NCBI RefSeq assembly: GCF_014773435.2
Contig: NZ_JACXAG020000012.1
Coordinates: forward strand, 1 to 52,616
Origin: Polycladospora coralii
Lineage (GTDB): Bacteria; Bacillota; Bacilli; Thermoactinomycetales; Thermoactinomycetaceae
Length of the DNA stretch: 52,616 bases
Direction of reading: 5' to 3'
The translations under genes and the position numbers were made by a program. Numbering within the stretch: position 1 is the first letter of the stretch; each line of letters opens with the position of its first letter. Positions 16,527 to 25,229 of the stretch are shown piece by piece. A model generated the notes under the pieces. The model was given only the letters and a program-made list of their open reading frames with translations. It was not told where the DNA came from and ran no database searches.

Positions 16527-18041
16527 TTGACTATCGCACTTCAAATGAAACAAATTACCAAAAAATTTGCAGGTGTTACCGCACTAGATCACGTGTCGCT
16601 TTCCGTTAAAGAAGGAGAAATCCATGCCTTGTGTGGTGAAAATGGGGCTGGGAAGTCAACTTTAATGAAAGTGCTGAGCGGATTATATCCGTTCGGCACT
16701 TATGAAGGGGATATCTACATTCGTGAGAATAAGCAGTGTTTCCGATCCATCAAGGATGCTGAACACGCAGGCATCGCCATCATTTATCAAGAACTGGCAC
16801 TCGTCAAACAAATGACCCTCGCGGAAAATTTATTTATAGGAAACGAACGAGCTAAATCGGGTATCATCGACACCACTCAATCCTATCACGAAGCCCAGAA
16901 ATGGCTCTCCACAGTCGGTCTGGGTAAACTGCATCCTGAACAAACTGTGGAAGATCTAGGTATTGGTGAACAACAATTAGTAGAAATTGCTAAAGCACTC
17001 GCTAAAGATGCCAGTATCCTCATTTTAGATGAACCGACGGCCGCACTTACAGAAAAAGAGAGCCGCATCCTCCTCAACATTTTGGGTCAACTAAAAAAGC
17101 GTGGCGTATCTTCTATTTATATATCACATAAGTTAAGCGAAGTTACCTCGATTGCAGATACCGTAACCGTACTTCGAGATGGCAAAACCGTCACGACTTG
17201 CCCAATCGCACACACAACCGAACCTGAAATCATCCATCATATGGTAGGACGTGAACTCGATCAACGTTTTCCCAAAATCAAAATTCCTGCACAAGACGTG
17301 GTATTAAAGATTCGTCATCTATCTGTCTGGCGGCAAAAAAAGCAACTTTTACACGATCTTTCGTTCCAAGTTCATCACGGGGAAATACTAGGCATTGCAG
17401 GTTTAATGGGATCGGGGCGGAGTGAACTTGCTTTGCATCTGTTTGGTGCACACAATGGAAAACAAACGGGTCAAGTTTTGTTCAATGGTCAAGTGGTACA
17501 GTTTAAGCATCCAGCAGAAGCCATTCGTGCAGGCTTAGCCTTAGTTACTGAAGATCGTAAAAAGACAGGTTTAATCTTAAATCAATCCATTTTGAAAAAT
17601 TTATCACTTGCACACTTAGCACACCTTGCAAAATGGCAATGGGTTGATGAAAACCGTGAGATTCAGGAGAGCTACTCATTTATAGAGAAGCTGAAGATTA
17701 AATCACGTACATTTGAAGATCCAGTGGCAACATTAAGTGGTGGTAATCAGCAAAAAGTGGTTTTAGGAAAGTGGATGATGACTCAACCTCAAGTATTGAT
17801 ACTCGATGAACCAACTCGTGGTGTTGATGTGGGTGCTAAATACGAACTATATCAACAGATGAACCAACTCGTAAAAGAAGGAATCGCCATTATTATGATC
17901 TCATCTGAACTACCGGAAATCATCGGAATGAGCGACCGCATTATGGTGATGGCTGAAGGAAGAAAAATGGCTGAGTTTGAAACAGATGAAGCCACACCAG
18001 AACGTATTATGCAAGCTGCTACTGGGGGTAAAGTCTCATGA
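16527..18041 (+). CDS. xylG: D-xylose ABC transporter ATP-binding protein (two ABC domains)
   Basis: About 504 residues with two fused nucleotide-binding domains, as in E. coli XylG. Domain 1 has Walker A GENGAGKST, the signature LGIGEQQLVEIAKAL and Walker B ILILDEPTAAL. Domain 2 has the degenerate Walker A GLMGSGRSE, signature LSGGNQQKV and Walker B VLILDEPTRGVDVGA, the usual asymmetry of sugar importers. The open frame extends back into xylF. I set the start at TTG 16527 because AGGAGGT ends six nt upstream and the resulting N-terminus fits the family. xylH follows with a 4-nt overlap. It powers sugar uptake at the inner face of the membrane. Confidence 0.93.
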   Translation: MTIALQMKQITKKFAGVTALDHVSLSVKEGEIHALCGENGAGKSTLMKVLSGLYPFGTYEGDIYIRENKQCFRSIKDAEHAGIAIIYQELALVKQMTLAENLFIGNERAKSGIIDTTQSYHEAQKWLSTVGLGKLHPEQTVEDLGIGEQQLVEIAKALAKDASILILDEPTAALTEKESRILLNILGQLKKRGVSSIYISHKLSEVTSIADTVTVLRDGKTVTTCPIAHTTEPEIIHHMVGRELDQRFPKIKIPAQDVVLKIRHLSVWRQKKQLLHDLSFQVHHGEILGIAGLMGSGRSELALHLFGAHNGKQTGQVLFNGQVVQFKHPAEAIRAGLALVTEDRKKTGLILNQSILKNLSLAHLAHLAKWQWVDENREIQESYSFIEKLKIKSRTFEDPVATLSGGNQQKVVLGKWMMTQPQVLILDEPTRGVDVGAKYELYQQMNQLVKEGIAIIMISSELPEIIGMSDRIMVMAEGRKMAEFETDEATPERIMQAATGGKVS

Positions 18042-19168
18042 TTTCGAACAGGTTTAAATTAGATCTGCGCGCCTACTCTATGATTACGGCGATCATCGTC
18101 ATTTGGACTTTATTTGCAATATTAGATCCTAACTTTTTAACCATTCGTAACTTATCTAATTTGTTAGTTCAAATGTCTGTCACCTCGATTCTAGCCATTG
18201 GTATGGTACTGATTATCGTTACTGGAAATATCGATTTATCTGTAGGATCACTAGTTGGCCTCACCGGGGGAATTGCGGCTATCCTGCAAGTATGGTATGG
18301 CTGGCACACCATTCCAGTTATCCTACTCACCCTTCTTATCGGTGCTATGATCGGTTTTATTCAGGGCTGGTGGATTGCTTATCGTGCAGTGCCAGCGTTT
18401 ATTGTCACGCTGGGTGGTATGTTAATATTTCGTGGTGTCCTAACAGGCATAACCAAGAGTCAAACCATTGCACCTTTAGATGAGTCTTTTAAGCTGATTG
18501 GGCAAGGATATCTGATTCCCATTTTTGGCTATTTCATCGCGGCTTTGGCTTCTATTCTCATTCTTCTGATCATGATTAAACGACGAAAAAATCGAATTCG
18601 TTATGCTTTTACGAGTACATCTCAATCAATGACTTATCTGATCTGGTTTCTGATTTGCATCAGTATTTTTGCATTCGTATTTTTCATCAATCAATACCAA
18701 GGCGTACCGATTCCCTTTATGGCTGTCATTTTTCTTGCTTGTATCTTCACTTTTATTGCTAAAAAAACCGTTTTTGGTCGTCAAGTATACGCGATCGGAG
18801 GTAACCCTGAAGCCGCATTTTTATCTGGAATCCCTATCAAAAAACGCATCCTCACCGTTTTTATCCTCGGCAACACATTAGCTGCGATAGCAGGACTTAT
18901 CCTCACTGCGCGTGTGAATGCCGCTACTGTCAGTGCAGGCACCATGTACGAATTGGATGCGATTGCTGCTTGTGTCATTGGAGGGACCAGTCTCATGGGT
19001 GGTGTCGGTACCATCACGGGTGCCATAATCGGAGCACTCGTCATGGCAAGTCTGGATAATGGCATGAGCTTGATGAACATCGATTCTTTTTGGCAACTGA
19101 TCGTAAAAGGTTCCATTTTAATCCTTGCTGTATGGTTTGATATTTATAGTCAACGAAAAACAGCATAA
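18038..19168 (+). CDS. xylH: D-xylose ABC transporter permease
   Basis: 376 residues of BPD_transp_2-type permease with about ten hydrophobic segments. Family marks include LTIRNLSNLLVQMSVTSILA, the GNIDLSVGSLVGLTGG loop, VPAFIVTLGGMLIFRG, VYAIGGNPEAAFLSGI and CVIGGTSLMGGVGTITGAIIG. The long middle segment between membrane spans (around 170-220) is typical of XylH as opposed to RbsC. It forms the membrane channel of the XylFGH importer. The start codon overlaps the xylG stop codon (ATGA), implying coupled translation. A GC-rich hairpin follows the stop. Confidence 0.93.
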   Translation: MISNRFKLDLRAYSMITAIIVIWTLFAILDPNFLTIRNLSNLLVQMSVTSILAIGMVLIIVTGNIDLSVGSLVGLTGGIAAILQVWYGWHTIPVILLTLLIGAMIGFIQGWWIAYRAVPAFIVTLGGMLIFRGVLTGITKSQTIAPLDESFKLIGQGYLIPIFGYFIAALASILILLIMIKRRKNRIRYAFTSTSQSMTYLIWFLICISIFAFVFFINQYQGVPIPFMAVIFLACIFTFIAKKTVFGRQVYAIGGNPEAAFLSGIPIKKRILTVFILGNTLAAIAGLILTARVNAATVSAGTMYELDAIAACVIGGTSLMGGVGTITGAIIGALVMASLDNGMSLMNIDSFWQLIVKGSILILAVWFDIYSQRKTA

Positions 19169-19174
19169 GCCAAA

Positions 19175-19201
19175 CTCCGCTCCCATAGTGATGGAGCGGA
19201 G
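19175..19201 (+). terminator. Probable terminator after xylH
   Basis: CTCCGCTCC (19175-19183) and GGAGCGGAG (19193-19201) form a perfect 9-bp stem with a 9-nt loop just after the xylH stop codon. The T tract behind it is poor (ATTTAATC), so termination may be partial. It also separates xylH from the convergent quinone reductase gene. Confidence 0.6.
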
Positions 19202-19286
19202 ATTTAATCGAGAAATGGAATACAATTTCCTAGCCCAAACACGAATTCATACGATCATTCACGATCTTACTTTATAATTTGTACAA

Positions 19287-20330
19287 CTACTTATGCTTTT
19301 TAATCAGCAATACTTTCCCAATGTTTTTGCGATCTTGCAAGTAATGATGGGCTTCTCTTGCTCCTTTGGCATCAAGTGTAAAGCGCTCGGCAATCACTGG
19401 GTTTAATTTGCCAGCTTCAATCTGCGCTAAGATCTGTTTCATAACGATTTGTGTACGTTCAGGCTCACTCTGTGATAAAACCAACATATTAATGGTATGT
19501 ATGCCCACGTTTCGTGAAAACAGATCAATTAAGTTAAAAAAACGAAGTGGCAAAGCTTCACGGATGACTGTCCCTAGTTTGCGGTCTTTACTAGGGGACA
19601 TGGAACTGGTTCCAAATAAGACCACACGCCCTAGTTGACCACACATCTCCACACTTTGTTTCAAATTACGCCCACCAATCGGATCGAGTACAAGGTCAAC
19701 GCCTCTCCCATTCGTAATCTCTTTCACTCGCTCAGCTATATCTTCATTTGTGTAATTGATCGCATGATGTACGCCTTCATTTACCATCCACTCACATTTT
19801 TCTTTACTACCCGCAGTGGCTAGTATCGTAACATTTTCTACTTGTCTTGCTAATTGAATAGCCGCAGAGCCGACACCACCAGCTCCTCCAAGCAGTAAGA
19901 CAGTTTTACCAGGGACTAGCCCACCTGCATCAAATAAACAAGTGTGTGCGGTTAAATACGTCACTGGAACAGCCGCCGAAAGTTCTAGATCCATCTCTGT
20001 AGGCAGTCGAAAAGCACCATCTGCTCGTGTCACGATTTCGTCCGTATAGCCTCCAAATGTCGTCAATGCACACACGCGATCGCCCACTTGTAGATGCGTA
20101 ACGCCTTCCCCAACTTCCGTAACCACCCCAGCCACTTCATACCCTGGACAGTAGGGAATAGGTGGAGCGTCTGGATAATTCCCCAAACGTCCGACGACAT
20201 CAGCAAAGTTAACACCTGCCGCAGTGACATCAATCCGAACCATTCCACTCTCCATTTGAACTGGAGCGCTCTGTTGATCAACTAACACTTCTGGATTACC
20301 TGCTTTTTCAATCATAATTTGGTTTGCCAT
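19287..20330 (-). CDS. NADPH:quinone reductase-like medium-chain oxidoreductase
   Basis: 347 residues of the MDR superfamily, quinone-oxidoreductase branch. An N-terminal GroES-like domain has AAGVNFADVVGRLGNYP and CPGYEVAGVV. The Rossmann domain has the nucleotide-binding loop GGAGGVGSAAIQLA near 148-161 and an LATAGSKEKCEW segment expected to contact NADPH. Zinc-binding cysteines of alcohol dehydrogenases are absent. It probably reduces quinones or alpha,beta-unsaturated carbonyls in the cytosol. GAGGTGATAAA precedes the ATG. It stands alone, downstream of the siderophore operon's terminator. Confidence 0.88.
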   Translation of the reverse strand: MANQIMIEKAGNPEVLVDQQSAPVQMESGMVRIDVTAAGVNFADVVGRLGNYPDAPPIPYCPGYEVAGVVTEVGEGVTHLQVGDRVCALTTFGGYTDEIVTRADGAFRLPTEMDLELSAAVPVTYLTAHTCLFDAGGLVPGKTVLLLGGAGGVGSAAIQLARQVENVTILATAGSKEKCEWMVNEGVHHAINYTNEDIAERVKEITNGRGVDLVLDPIGGRNLKQSVEMCGQLGRVVLFGTSSMSPSKDRKLGTVIREALPLRFFNLIDLFSRNVGIHTINMLVLSQSEPERTQIVMKQILAQIEAGKLNPVIAERFTLDAKGAREAHHYLQDRKNIGKVLLIKKHK

Positions 20331-20436
20331 TTTATCACCTCACTTTATATTTTCTTATTTTCTAAAAAGTATGTAATTGTATGGGGGTTAAGCTTATTAT
20401 ACTACACTCCGAATGATGTTGATTATTTAAAATTAA

Positions 20437-20464
20437 GAAGCGTATTCCACCCGAAATACACTTC
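20437..20464 (-). terminator. Terminator of the siderophore transport operon
   Basis: On the minus strand GAAGTGTATT pairs with AATACGCTTC (20437-20446 with 20455-20464, one G-U pair) around an 8-nt loop. TTAATTTTAA follows. It lies 33 nt past the last permease gene. Confidence 0.7.
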
Positions 20465-20496
20465 CTAACGCTAACTAAGTACGACTAGATTTCCTT

Positions 20497-21513
20497 CTAT
20501 TTTTTTAGCAACAAATAAATAAAATAAGGTGCTCCAATTAAGGCCGTCACGATCCCTGCAGCAATACCATCTGGTTCAACTAGATTTCGTCCAATTGTAT
20601 CCGCAAGCAAGAGAAACCATCCCCCGAGTAGAATGGCGATCGGCAGATACAATTGATGCCTCGGTCCAATAAGGACTTTAGCTATGTGCGGAGCCATCAG
20701 ACCGATGAATGCAATCCCACCAGTCACAGATACAGCTGTTGCGGCTAAGGCGACGGAAGTCATCAGAAGTACGAATCTTTCTCTTTTTAAGTTTACCCCT
20801 ACGCCTATTGCAACAGGCTCACTTAAATTTAATAGATTTAAACGATTGGCCTTAAATAGAGAAAAAGGAATCAGAATGAGCAACCAGGGTAGCATTGCGA
20901 TTACAAATGGCCAATCTGAGCCCCAAATACTACCCGATAACCATTTTGCAACGAAATCCACCTTTCTCCATTCTGAACCTGACATCAGAACAACCATAAA
21001 TCCCGACAGAGCCATTGAAACCCCTACACCAGTAATCACAAGCTTAACGGGTTGGAGTCCCACTGTTTTGTTAAAAGAGAAGAAGTAAATGAAAAACACC
21101 GTTAAAAGTGCACCTATAAATCCGACTACAGGCAACATATAAATAAAGGAATGATCAAGTTCTATAGGTAAAAACAAATAAAATAAAGTAATCGCCATTC
21201 CAGCACCAGAATTGATCCCTATAATGCCTGGATCAGCTAGTTCGTTGCTGGTGATGGCTTGTAAAATCGCTCCTGCTAAAGCAAGTGCCATTCCTGCTAA
21301 TATCGTAATTACAATGCGAGGTAAACGAATCGAAAATAAGACAAATTCCTCTTTGAATGTCCCTTCACCCAAAAATGTGGGTATTAATCGACTATAGGAT
21401 AATGAAGAATAACCCAATCCCATACTTACAATACTTGTAATTACGATGAACAGAAAAAATAGGACAATAAGCATGCGTTTCTTTCTGATCCTAGTTGGAC
21501 GAATCAAATCCAT
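20497..21513 (-). CDS. Iron-siderophore ABC transporter permease (FecCD family)
   Basis: 338 residues with about nine to ten hydrophobic segments and the FecCD/BtuC signatures: RLPRIVITILAGMALALAGAILQAITSNELADPGIIGINSGAGM and, near the end, GGIAFIGLMAPHIAK with LLLADTIGR. It should pair with the next permease gene (4-nt-type overlap of 10 nt) to form the membrane channel for a ferric siderophore. GGAGG lies six nt before the ATG. It is the last gene of the four-gene operon. The exact siderophore cannot be read from the permease. Confidence 0.9.
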   Translation of the reverse strand: MDLIRPTRIRKKRMLIVLFFLFIVITSIVSMGLGYSSLSYSRLIPTFLGEGTFKEEFVLFSIRLPRIVITILAGMALALAGAILQAITSNELADPGIIGINSGAGMAITLFYLFLPIELDHSFIYMLPVVGFIGALLTVFFIYFFSFNKTVGLQPVKLVITGVGVSMALSGFMVVLMSGSEWRKVDFVAKWLSGSIWGSDWPFVIAMLPWLLILIPFSLFKANRLNLLNLSEPVAIGVGVNLKRERFVLLMTSVALAATAVSVTGGIAFIGLMAPHIAKVLIGPRHQLYLPIAILLGGWFLLLADTIGRNLVEPDGIAAGIVTALIGAPYFIYLLLKK

Positions 21514-22505
21514 CTTTTTCCTCCTTTATGTACGATATATAGGAAGAAAGGCAAACCTATAATGGACACGATAGCTGCAATCGGTGTTTCATAAGGTGCT
21601 TGAATGGTTCTTCCTATTGTGTTTGCTATTAACATAAAACAAGCACCTAGTATCGCCGACATGGGTAATACTTTACGATAATCGGTTCCTACAATGGCGC
21701 GTACAAGGTGTGGAATCATCAGGCCAACAAATGCAAGACTACCTACTAAAGCTACAGAAGTTCCTGCTAGTATAATCATGATTGAGAATAAGATCATTTT
21801 TATGTGATTGATTTTCTCACCTAAGCCGATTGCCACTTCTTCACTTAAACTAAGTATTGTAAGGTGTCTAGACAAGCATATCGATACGATAATGCCAAGC
21901 AGAATAAAAGGAACAATAATTTGAAGTTGGTTCCAAGTAGTTCCAATTAATCCGCCCGCCGTCCACATCGAAATATTTTTTGATACTTTAAAATACAGGC
22001 CAATCCCCTCAGCAAGGGCGTAAAAAAAAGCAGATACAGCTGCTCCTGCTAACAAAATACGAAAAGGTGAAAAACCTCCTTTATGTAAGGCTCCGATACC
22101 TAAGACAAGCAAAGCACCCATCATCGCCCCAATCATACATGCAAACATGATCACGAAATAATTGGCAGAAGGAATGAGTACGATCGTTATGGCTAGTGCT
22201 GCATTTGCTCCAGCTGTTATCCCTAATAAACCCGGATCAGCCAGTGGGTTACGCGTAAGACCTTGCATAATCGCACCAGAAACCCCTAATGCAGCTCCAA
22301 CAAATACGGCTGCTATTTCTCGTGGTAACCGGATTTCACGTATTATCGTAATCGTACTATTCTGTTGACTTGATGTTAAGGCTAACCAGACATCTCTCAC
22401 ACTGGTATTAACCGCCCCTAGCAACATCGAAATAGAGAAGATACCGATCAGTACACAAATCGCCAAAATGAACTTATACATAAATGGTTTGTCTATGCAT
22501 TTCAT
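21504..22505 (-). CDS. Iron-siderophore ABC transporter permease (FecCD family)
   Basis: About 333 residues, a second FecCD-type permease with IRLPREIAAVFVGAALGVSG, QGLTRNPLADPGLLGITAGA, a SLAFVGLMIPHLVRAIVG block and MLIANTIGRTIQAPYETPIA. An upstream extension of the frame to 22562 was not used, because AAGGAAGAG lies just before the ATG at 22505 and the shorter N-terminus fits the family. It overlaps the following permease gene by 10 nt. Between it and the binding-protein gene lies a hairpin that may lower read-through into the permeases. Confidence 0.9.
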   Translation of the reverse strand: MKCIDKPFMYKFILAICVLIGIFSISMLLGAVNTSVRDVWLALTSSQQNSTITIIREIRLPREIAAVFVGAALGVSGAIMQGLTRNPLADPGLLGITAGANAALAITIVLIPSANYFVIMFACMIGAMMGALLVLGIGALHKGGFSPFRILLAGAAVSAFFYALAEGIGLYFKVSKNISMWTAGGLIGTTWNQLQIIVPFILLGIIVSICLSRHLTILSLSEEVAIGLGEKINHIKMILFSIMIILAGTSVALVGSLAFVGLMIPHLVRAIVGTDYRKVLPMSAILGACFMLIANTIGRTIQAPYETPIAAIVSIIGLPFFLYIVHKGGKRWI

Positions 22506-22534
22506 GTCATCTCTTCCTTTATTAAAATAAAAAG

Positions 22535-22556
22535 TGAGGGTACCTCGTAGGACCCT
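22535..22556 (-). terminator. Intercistronic hairpin (probable attenuator) in the siderophore operon
   Basis: The minus strand reads GAGGGTCCTACGAGGTACCCTC followed by ACTTTTTATTTTA, a stem-loop with a T tract. It sits between the binding-protein gene and the first permease gene. Partial termination here would give more binding protein than permease, a common arrangement. Confidence 0.6.
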
Positions 22557-22632
22557 CCACACAGTAGATTGTGAGATTTGACCACTCGCATGATTGTTCT
22601 AAATACTCATATGATCCATTCATTTTCCAATT

Positions 22633-23532
22633 TCACTGACCAAGAAACGACTTTTTCAGAAAGTCGAGTTGATACTCTAATGTGGTGGGATCATTAAAAT
22701 AATTAATATAAGCATTCACTTCATAAGTTTGGTTATTTTTAACCGCCGGAATATTTTGATATGTTTTTGTTTCCATATAAGAGTTGTCTGTATCCGAATA
22801 TTTGCTAATAATGAGGTAATCTCCTATATATTCAGGAAGTGCCTCCGGTGATAGTAAGTAATAACCGGGTTTCAAAGCTACTTCTTCTACTTTCTCTGGC
22901 ATTTTTAACTTCATTTCTTGATAGATGATCTCTGTTCCACGCCCCCAATTTTTCCCAAATACATAAATTTGTTTATCGAAGTTCTCAATTACCGTTACTG
23001 TTGCATCTTCACCAATTTTTGCTTTGATCTCTTCACCTGCCACTTGCGCACGCTGCTTAAAATCATTGATCCAGGCTTGTGCTTCTTCTTCTTTATTTAA
23101 AAGTTTGGCGATTTCTAGGTGTTGTGTTAAGTAATCTAATTTTCCATATGTATAAGTAACAGTAGGAGCAATTTCTTTAAGTTTATCTAAGTTTTTAGTC
23201 GTCGATAATCCAATAATTAAATCCGGATCCAGTTCAATAATTTTTTCTAGATTCTCTTCAGAAACGACTTCTACATCTTTTAATTGGTCTTTCAAGAGCG
23301 GGCTCTTAGGTGCCCAAACATCAATTCCTACCACATTGGCATCAAGTGCCAAGACATTTCCACCAAAGAAAAGGGCAACCACACGTTGCGGATTTTTAGG
23401 CACTTCTACTGGTCCATTTTCAGCTTGATAAGTAACCATACTCCCTGTATCCGTTTTAGTTTCTGTGCTATTTCCACAAGCACTAAGTACGAGCGTTAAT
23501 AACAGAAGTATCGGAATAAGTAACTTTTTCAT
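22633..23532 (-). CDS. Iron-hydroxamate-type siderophore-binding lipoprotein (FhuD-like)
   Basis: 299 residues. The lipoprotein signal peptide ends VLSAC with Cys at about residue 19. The mature protein is a periplasmic-binding-protein-2 fold close in layout to Bacillus FhuD: TYQAENGPVEVPKNPQRVV, PDLIIGLSTTKNLDKLKEIAPTV, IYVFGKNWGRGTEIIY, a GDYLII segment and FNDPTTLEYQLDFL at the end. It should capture a ferric siderophore, possibly a hydroxamate, outside the membrane. The gene start overlaps the ATPase gene by 50 nt. GGGAGAAG lies upstream. Confidence 0.88.
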   Translation of the reverse strand: MKKLLIPILLLLTLVLSACGNSTETKTDTGSMVTYQAENGPVEVPKNPQRVVALFFGGNVLALDANVVGIDVWAPKSPLLKDQLKDVEVVSEENLEKIIELDPDLIIGLSTTKNLDKLKEIAPTVTYTYGKLDYLTQHLEIAKLLNKEEEAQAWINDFKQRAQVAGEEIKAKIGEDATVTVIENFDKQIYVFGKNWGRGTEIIYQEMKLKMPEKVEEVALKPGYYLLSPEALPEYIGDYLIISKYSDTDNSYMETKTYQNIPAVKNNQTYEVNAYINYFNDPTTLEYQLDFLKKSFLGQ

Positions 23533-24331
23533 TTGGACATTCTTCTCCCTTTAGTAAATCGTAAGATATACACATCGGTTTATGGGTTCTAATATCACGA
23601 CCGATTTCAGCATCAATTTGAAACACTTCTTTCAATACTTCTCGCTGAATCACTTCCTCAACACTTCCGGCTTTTACAACTTGTCCATCTTTGAGTGCAA
23701 TAATGTAATCAGCAAAACGTGCGGCTTGATTGATATCATGTAGAACCATAACAATTGTTCTTTCTTGCTCTTTATTTAGCTTCTGTAAGAGCATTAAAAT
23801 TTCAAGCTGGTGAGCGATATCTAAATAAGTAGTAGGCTCATCAAGAAAGATCATTTCTGTTTCTTGAGCTAGAGACATAGCAATCCAAACCCGTTGCCGT
23901 TGTCCACCAGATAGCGTATCGATTAGTTGGTATTTATAAGCAGCGGTACCTGTTACTTCAAGTGCCCAGTCAATCACTTCACTATCTTTTTGCGTTAATC
24001 TCCCCCATCCTTTTTGATAGGGATGGCGTCCATAAGAAACTAGCTCGCCTACCGTAAGACCTACGGCATTTTCTGTGATCTGCGGCAGAATTGCCATCTT
24101 TTTAGCCAAGCTTTTCGTATCTTCATCTTCTATACGAACACCATCAAAAGCAATTATTCCAGCTCGATATGGGATAATACGCGTCATCGCTTTTAATAAT
24201 GTTGATTTTCCGCATCCATTCGAACCTATTATGGTCGTTATTTTTTTATCTGGAATATGAATATTGAGATCCTTAACAATTAAGTTTTCTTCGTAACTCA
24301 CGTTTAAATCATATACAAGAAGGCGAACCAT
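23483..24331 (-). CDS. Iron-siderophore ABC transporter ATP-binding protein (FhuC/YusV-like)
   Basis: About 282 residues. Walker A is GSNGCGKST, the Q-loop lies in MAILPQ, the signature is LSGGQRQRVWIAMSL, Walker B is MIFLDEPTTYLDIAHQ and the switch histidine is in MVLHDINQA. LTVGELVSYGRHPYQ is typical of FepC/FhuC ATPases. The ATG at 24331 is preferred over the TTG at 24340, since AGAGGTGA lies about nine nt upstream of it. It is the first gene of the operon, behind a promoter with two Fur boxes. Its 3' end overlaps the binding-protein gene by 50 nt, an unusually long overlap that codes for a hydrophilic tail. Confidence 0.9.
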   Translation of the reverse strand: MVRLLVYDLNVSYEENLIVKDLNIHIPDKKITTIIGSNGCGKSTLLKAMTRIIPYRAGIIAFDGVRIEDEDTKSLAKKMAILPQITENAVGLTVGELVSYGRHPYQKGWGRLTQKDSEVIDWALEVTGTAAYKYQLIDTLSGGQRQRVWIAMSLAQETEMIFLDEPTTYLDIAHQLEILMLLQKLNKEQERTIVMVLHDINQAARFADYIIALKDGQVVKAGSVEEVIQREVLKEVFQIDAEIGRDIRTHKPMCISYDLLKGEECPNEKVTYSDTSVINART

Positions 24332-24368
24332 TTTGTTCAATCACCTCTTTCAATCACTTGTTTAATAT

Positions 24369-24383
24369 TGATAATCATTATCA
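24369..24383. promoter_or_regulatory. Fur box (perfect 7-1-7)
   Basis: TGATAATCATTATCA is an exact 7-1-7 inverted repeat matching the Bacillus Fur consensus TGATAATNATTATCA. It lies just downstream of the operon's predicted transcription start. Iron-loaded Fur bound here would block expression. Confidence 0.88.
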
Positions 24384-24398
24384 ATTACGACTACTGGT

Positions 24399-24427
24399 AC
24401 TATAACGCCATTGAGAATCATTGTCAA
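24399..24427 (-). promoter_or_regulatory. Promoter of the siderophore transport operon
   Basis: On the minus strand TTGACA (24422-24427), a 17-nt spacer and TATAGT (24399-24404) form a near-consensus sigma-A promoter about 70 nt before the ATPase start codon. A Fur box overlaps the -35 region and spacer, and another lies just downstream of the expected transcription start. Confidence 0.8.
24412..24426. promoter_or_regulatory. Second Fur box overlapping the -35 region
   Basis: TGAGAATCATTGTCA matches the Fur 7-1-7 consensus at 13 of 15 positions. It covers part of the -35 box and spacer of the siderophore operon promoter, so both boxes together should give tight iron repression. Confidence 0.75.
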
Positions 24428-24552
24428 CTATTGTGTGTAAATTTTACATAGATTCTTTTGAGTTGGAAAGAACGGCTATCGTAAAAAGAAAGCCAATATT
24501 TCGATATGATATGTATTGGTAGGCACTGCATTTAATAGTGGACTAGGGAGAA

Positions 24553-24813
24553 TGAAAACAAAGATCATCGAATTTCAACCGCTATTAGAAGAAGAGATTT
24601 TTATTTATTTTGAAAAAAAATCAAGGATATTGGTGGTCAAACACCTCTATCAGGAGAAAAGCGAATTGCTCGACTGATTAAACAAGGATTCATCTTTGCA
24701 CTTGAAGTTAAACTTCATCGTTTCCAAGGACAGCAATACGGCAATTGAGTGGATAAACGAACTTGAACCAGTTGCCAAAAAAGTATGCCTCACTTATATA
24801 AGTGAGGTCTAAA
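24553..24813 (+). pseudogene. Frameshifted small gene of unknown function
   Basis: A plus-strand frame starts at ATG 24553 behind CTAGGGAGA (MKTKIIEFQPLLEEEIFIYF...). It shifts frame in a run of eight A's near 24613-24620 and again near 24710. Restoring both gives one continuous product of about 86 residues ending ...KKVCLTYISEV at 24813. The two indels are compensating in direction (one missing A, one extra A). This suggests either a decayed gene or sequencing errors in homopolymers. I do not recognise the family. It is divergent from the Fur-controlled operon. Confidence 0.45.
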
Positions 24814-25229
24814 CCCACCCTTAAGATCAAGAAACGATAGAAAAGGTAGCGTTAATCAATCCATTTGCCTGTAGGTGATATTGTCATCATGGGTTCACTC
24901 AATACTAGCCAGTTCAATGTCAAATTGATTCATAATTTTTATATCGCCGTGGATCTACTGTCGCAGGTGACCTATTGATGTATGACGGAAGATGACAATT
25001 GATGGCTGGTACTTTCCAAGATACAACCCGATGCTGCAGCCACTGGCATAAAGTATTTAAAATCGTCCAGCAAATGTTAGCTCAGGTATGAACCTCTCTC
25101 CCTTACACTATCAATAAGAAGGAGAGGCTCATACCCCCATAACCAACACTTAAATTCACGTGTGCAAATAAAATCATCCACTCCGGCTAAACCACGCGTA
25201 GGTTTTTTCTCAGACGATATGAAGCGCCC
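24814..25229. other. Gene-poor stretch with decayed coding fragments
   Basis: No intact gene is seen. A start-less plus-strand fragment at about 24870-24980 (GSLNTSQFNVKLIHNFYIAV...) and a short frame at about 25002-25091 look like remnants without a recognised family. An imperfect inverted repeat at about 25085-25134 (TATGAACCTCTC and GAGAGGCTCATA arms) may be a terminator for whatever was transcribed here. Confidence 0.35.

Noticed and set aside
18781-19116. 111-codon minus-strand frame within xylH
   Set aside because: Antisense to conserved xylH coding sequence; no start signal and composition typical of a shadow frame.
20684-21088. 134-codon plus-strand frame in the permease gene
   Set aside because: Antisense to a clear FecCD permease with conserved motifs.
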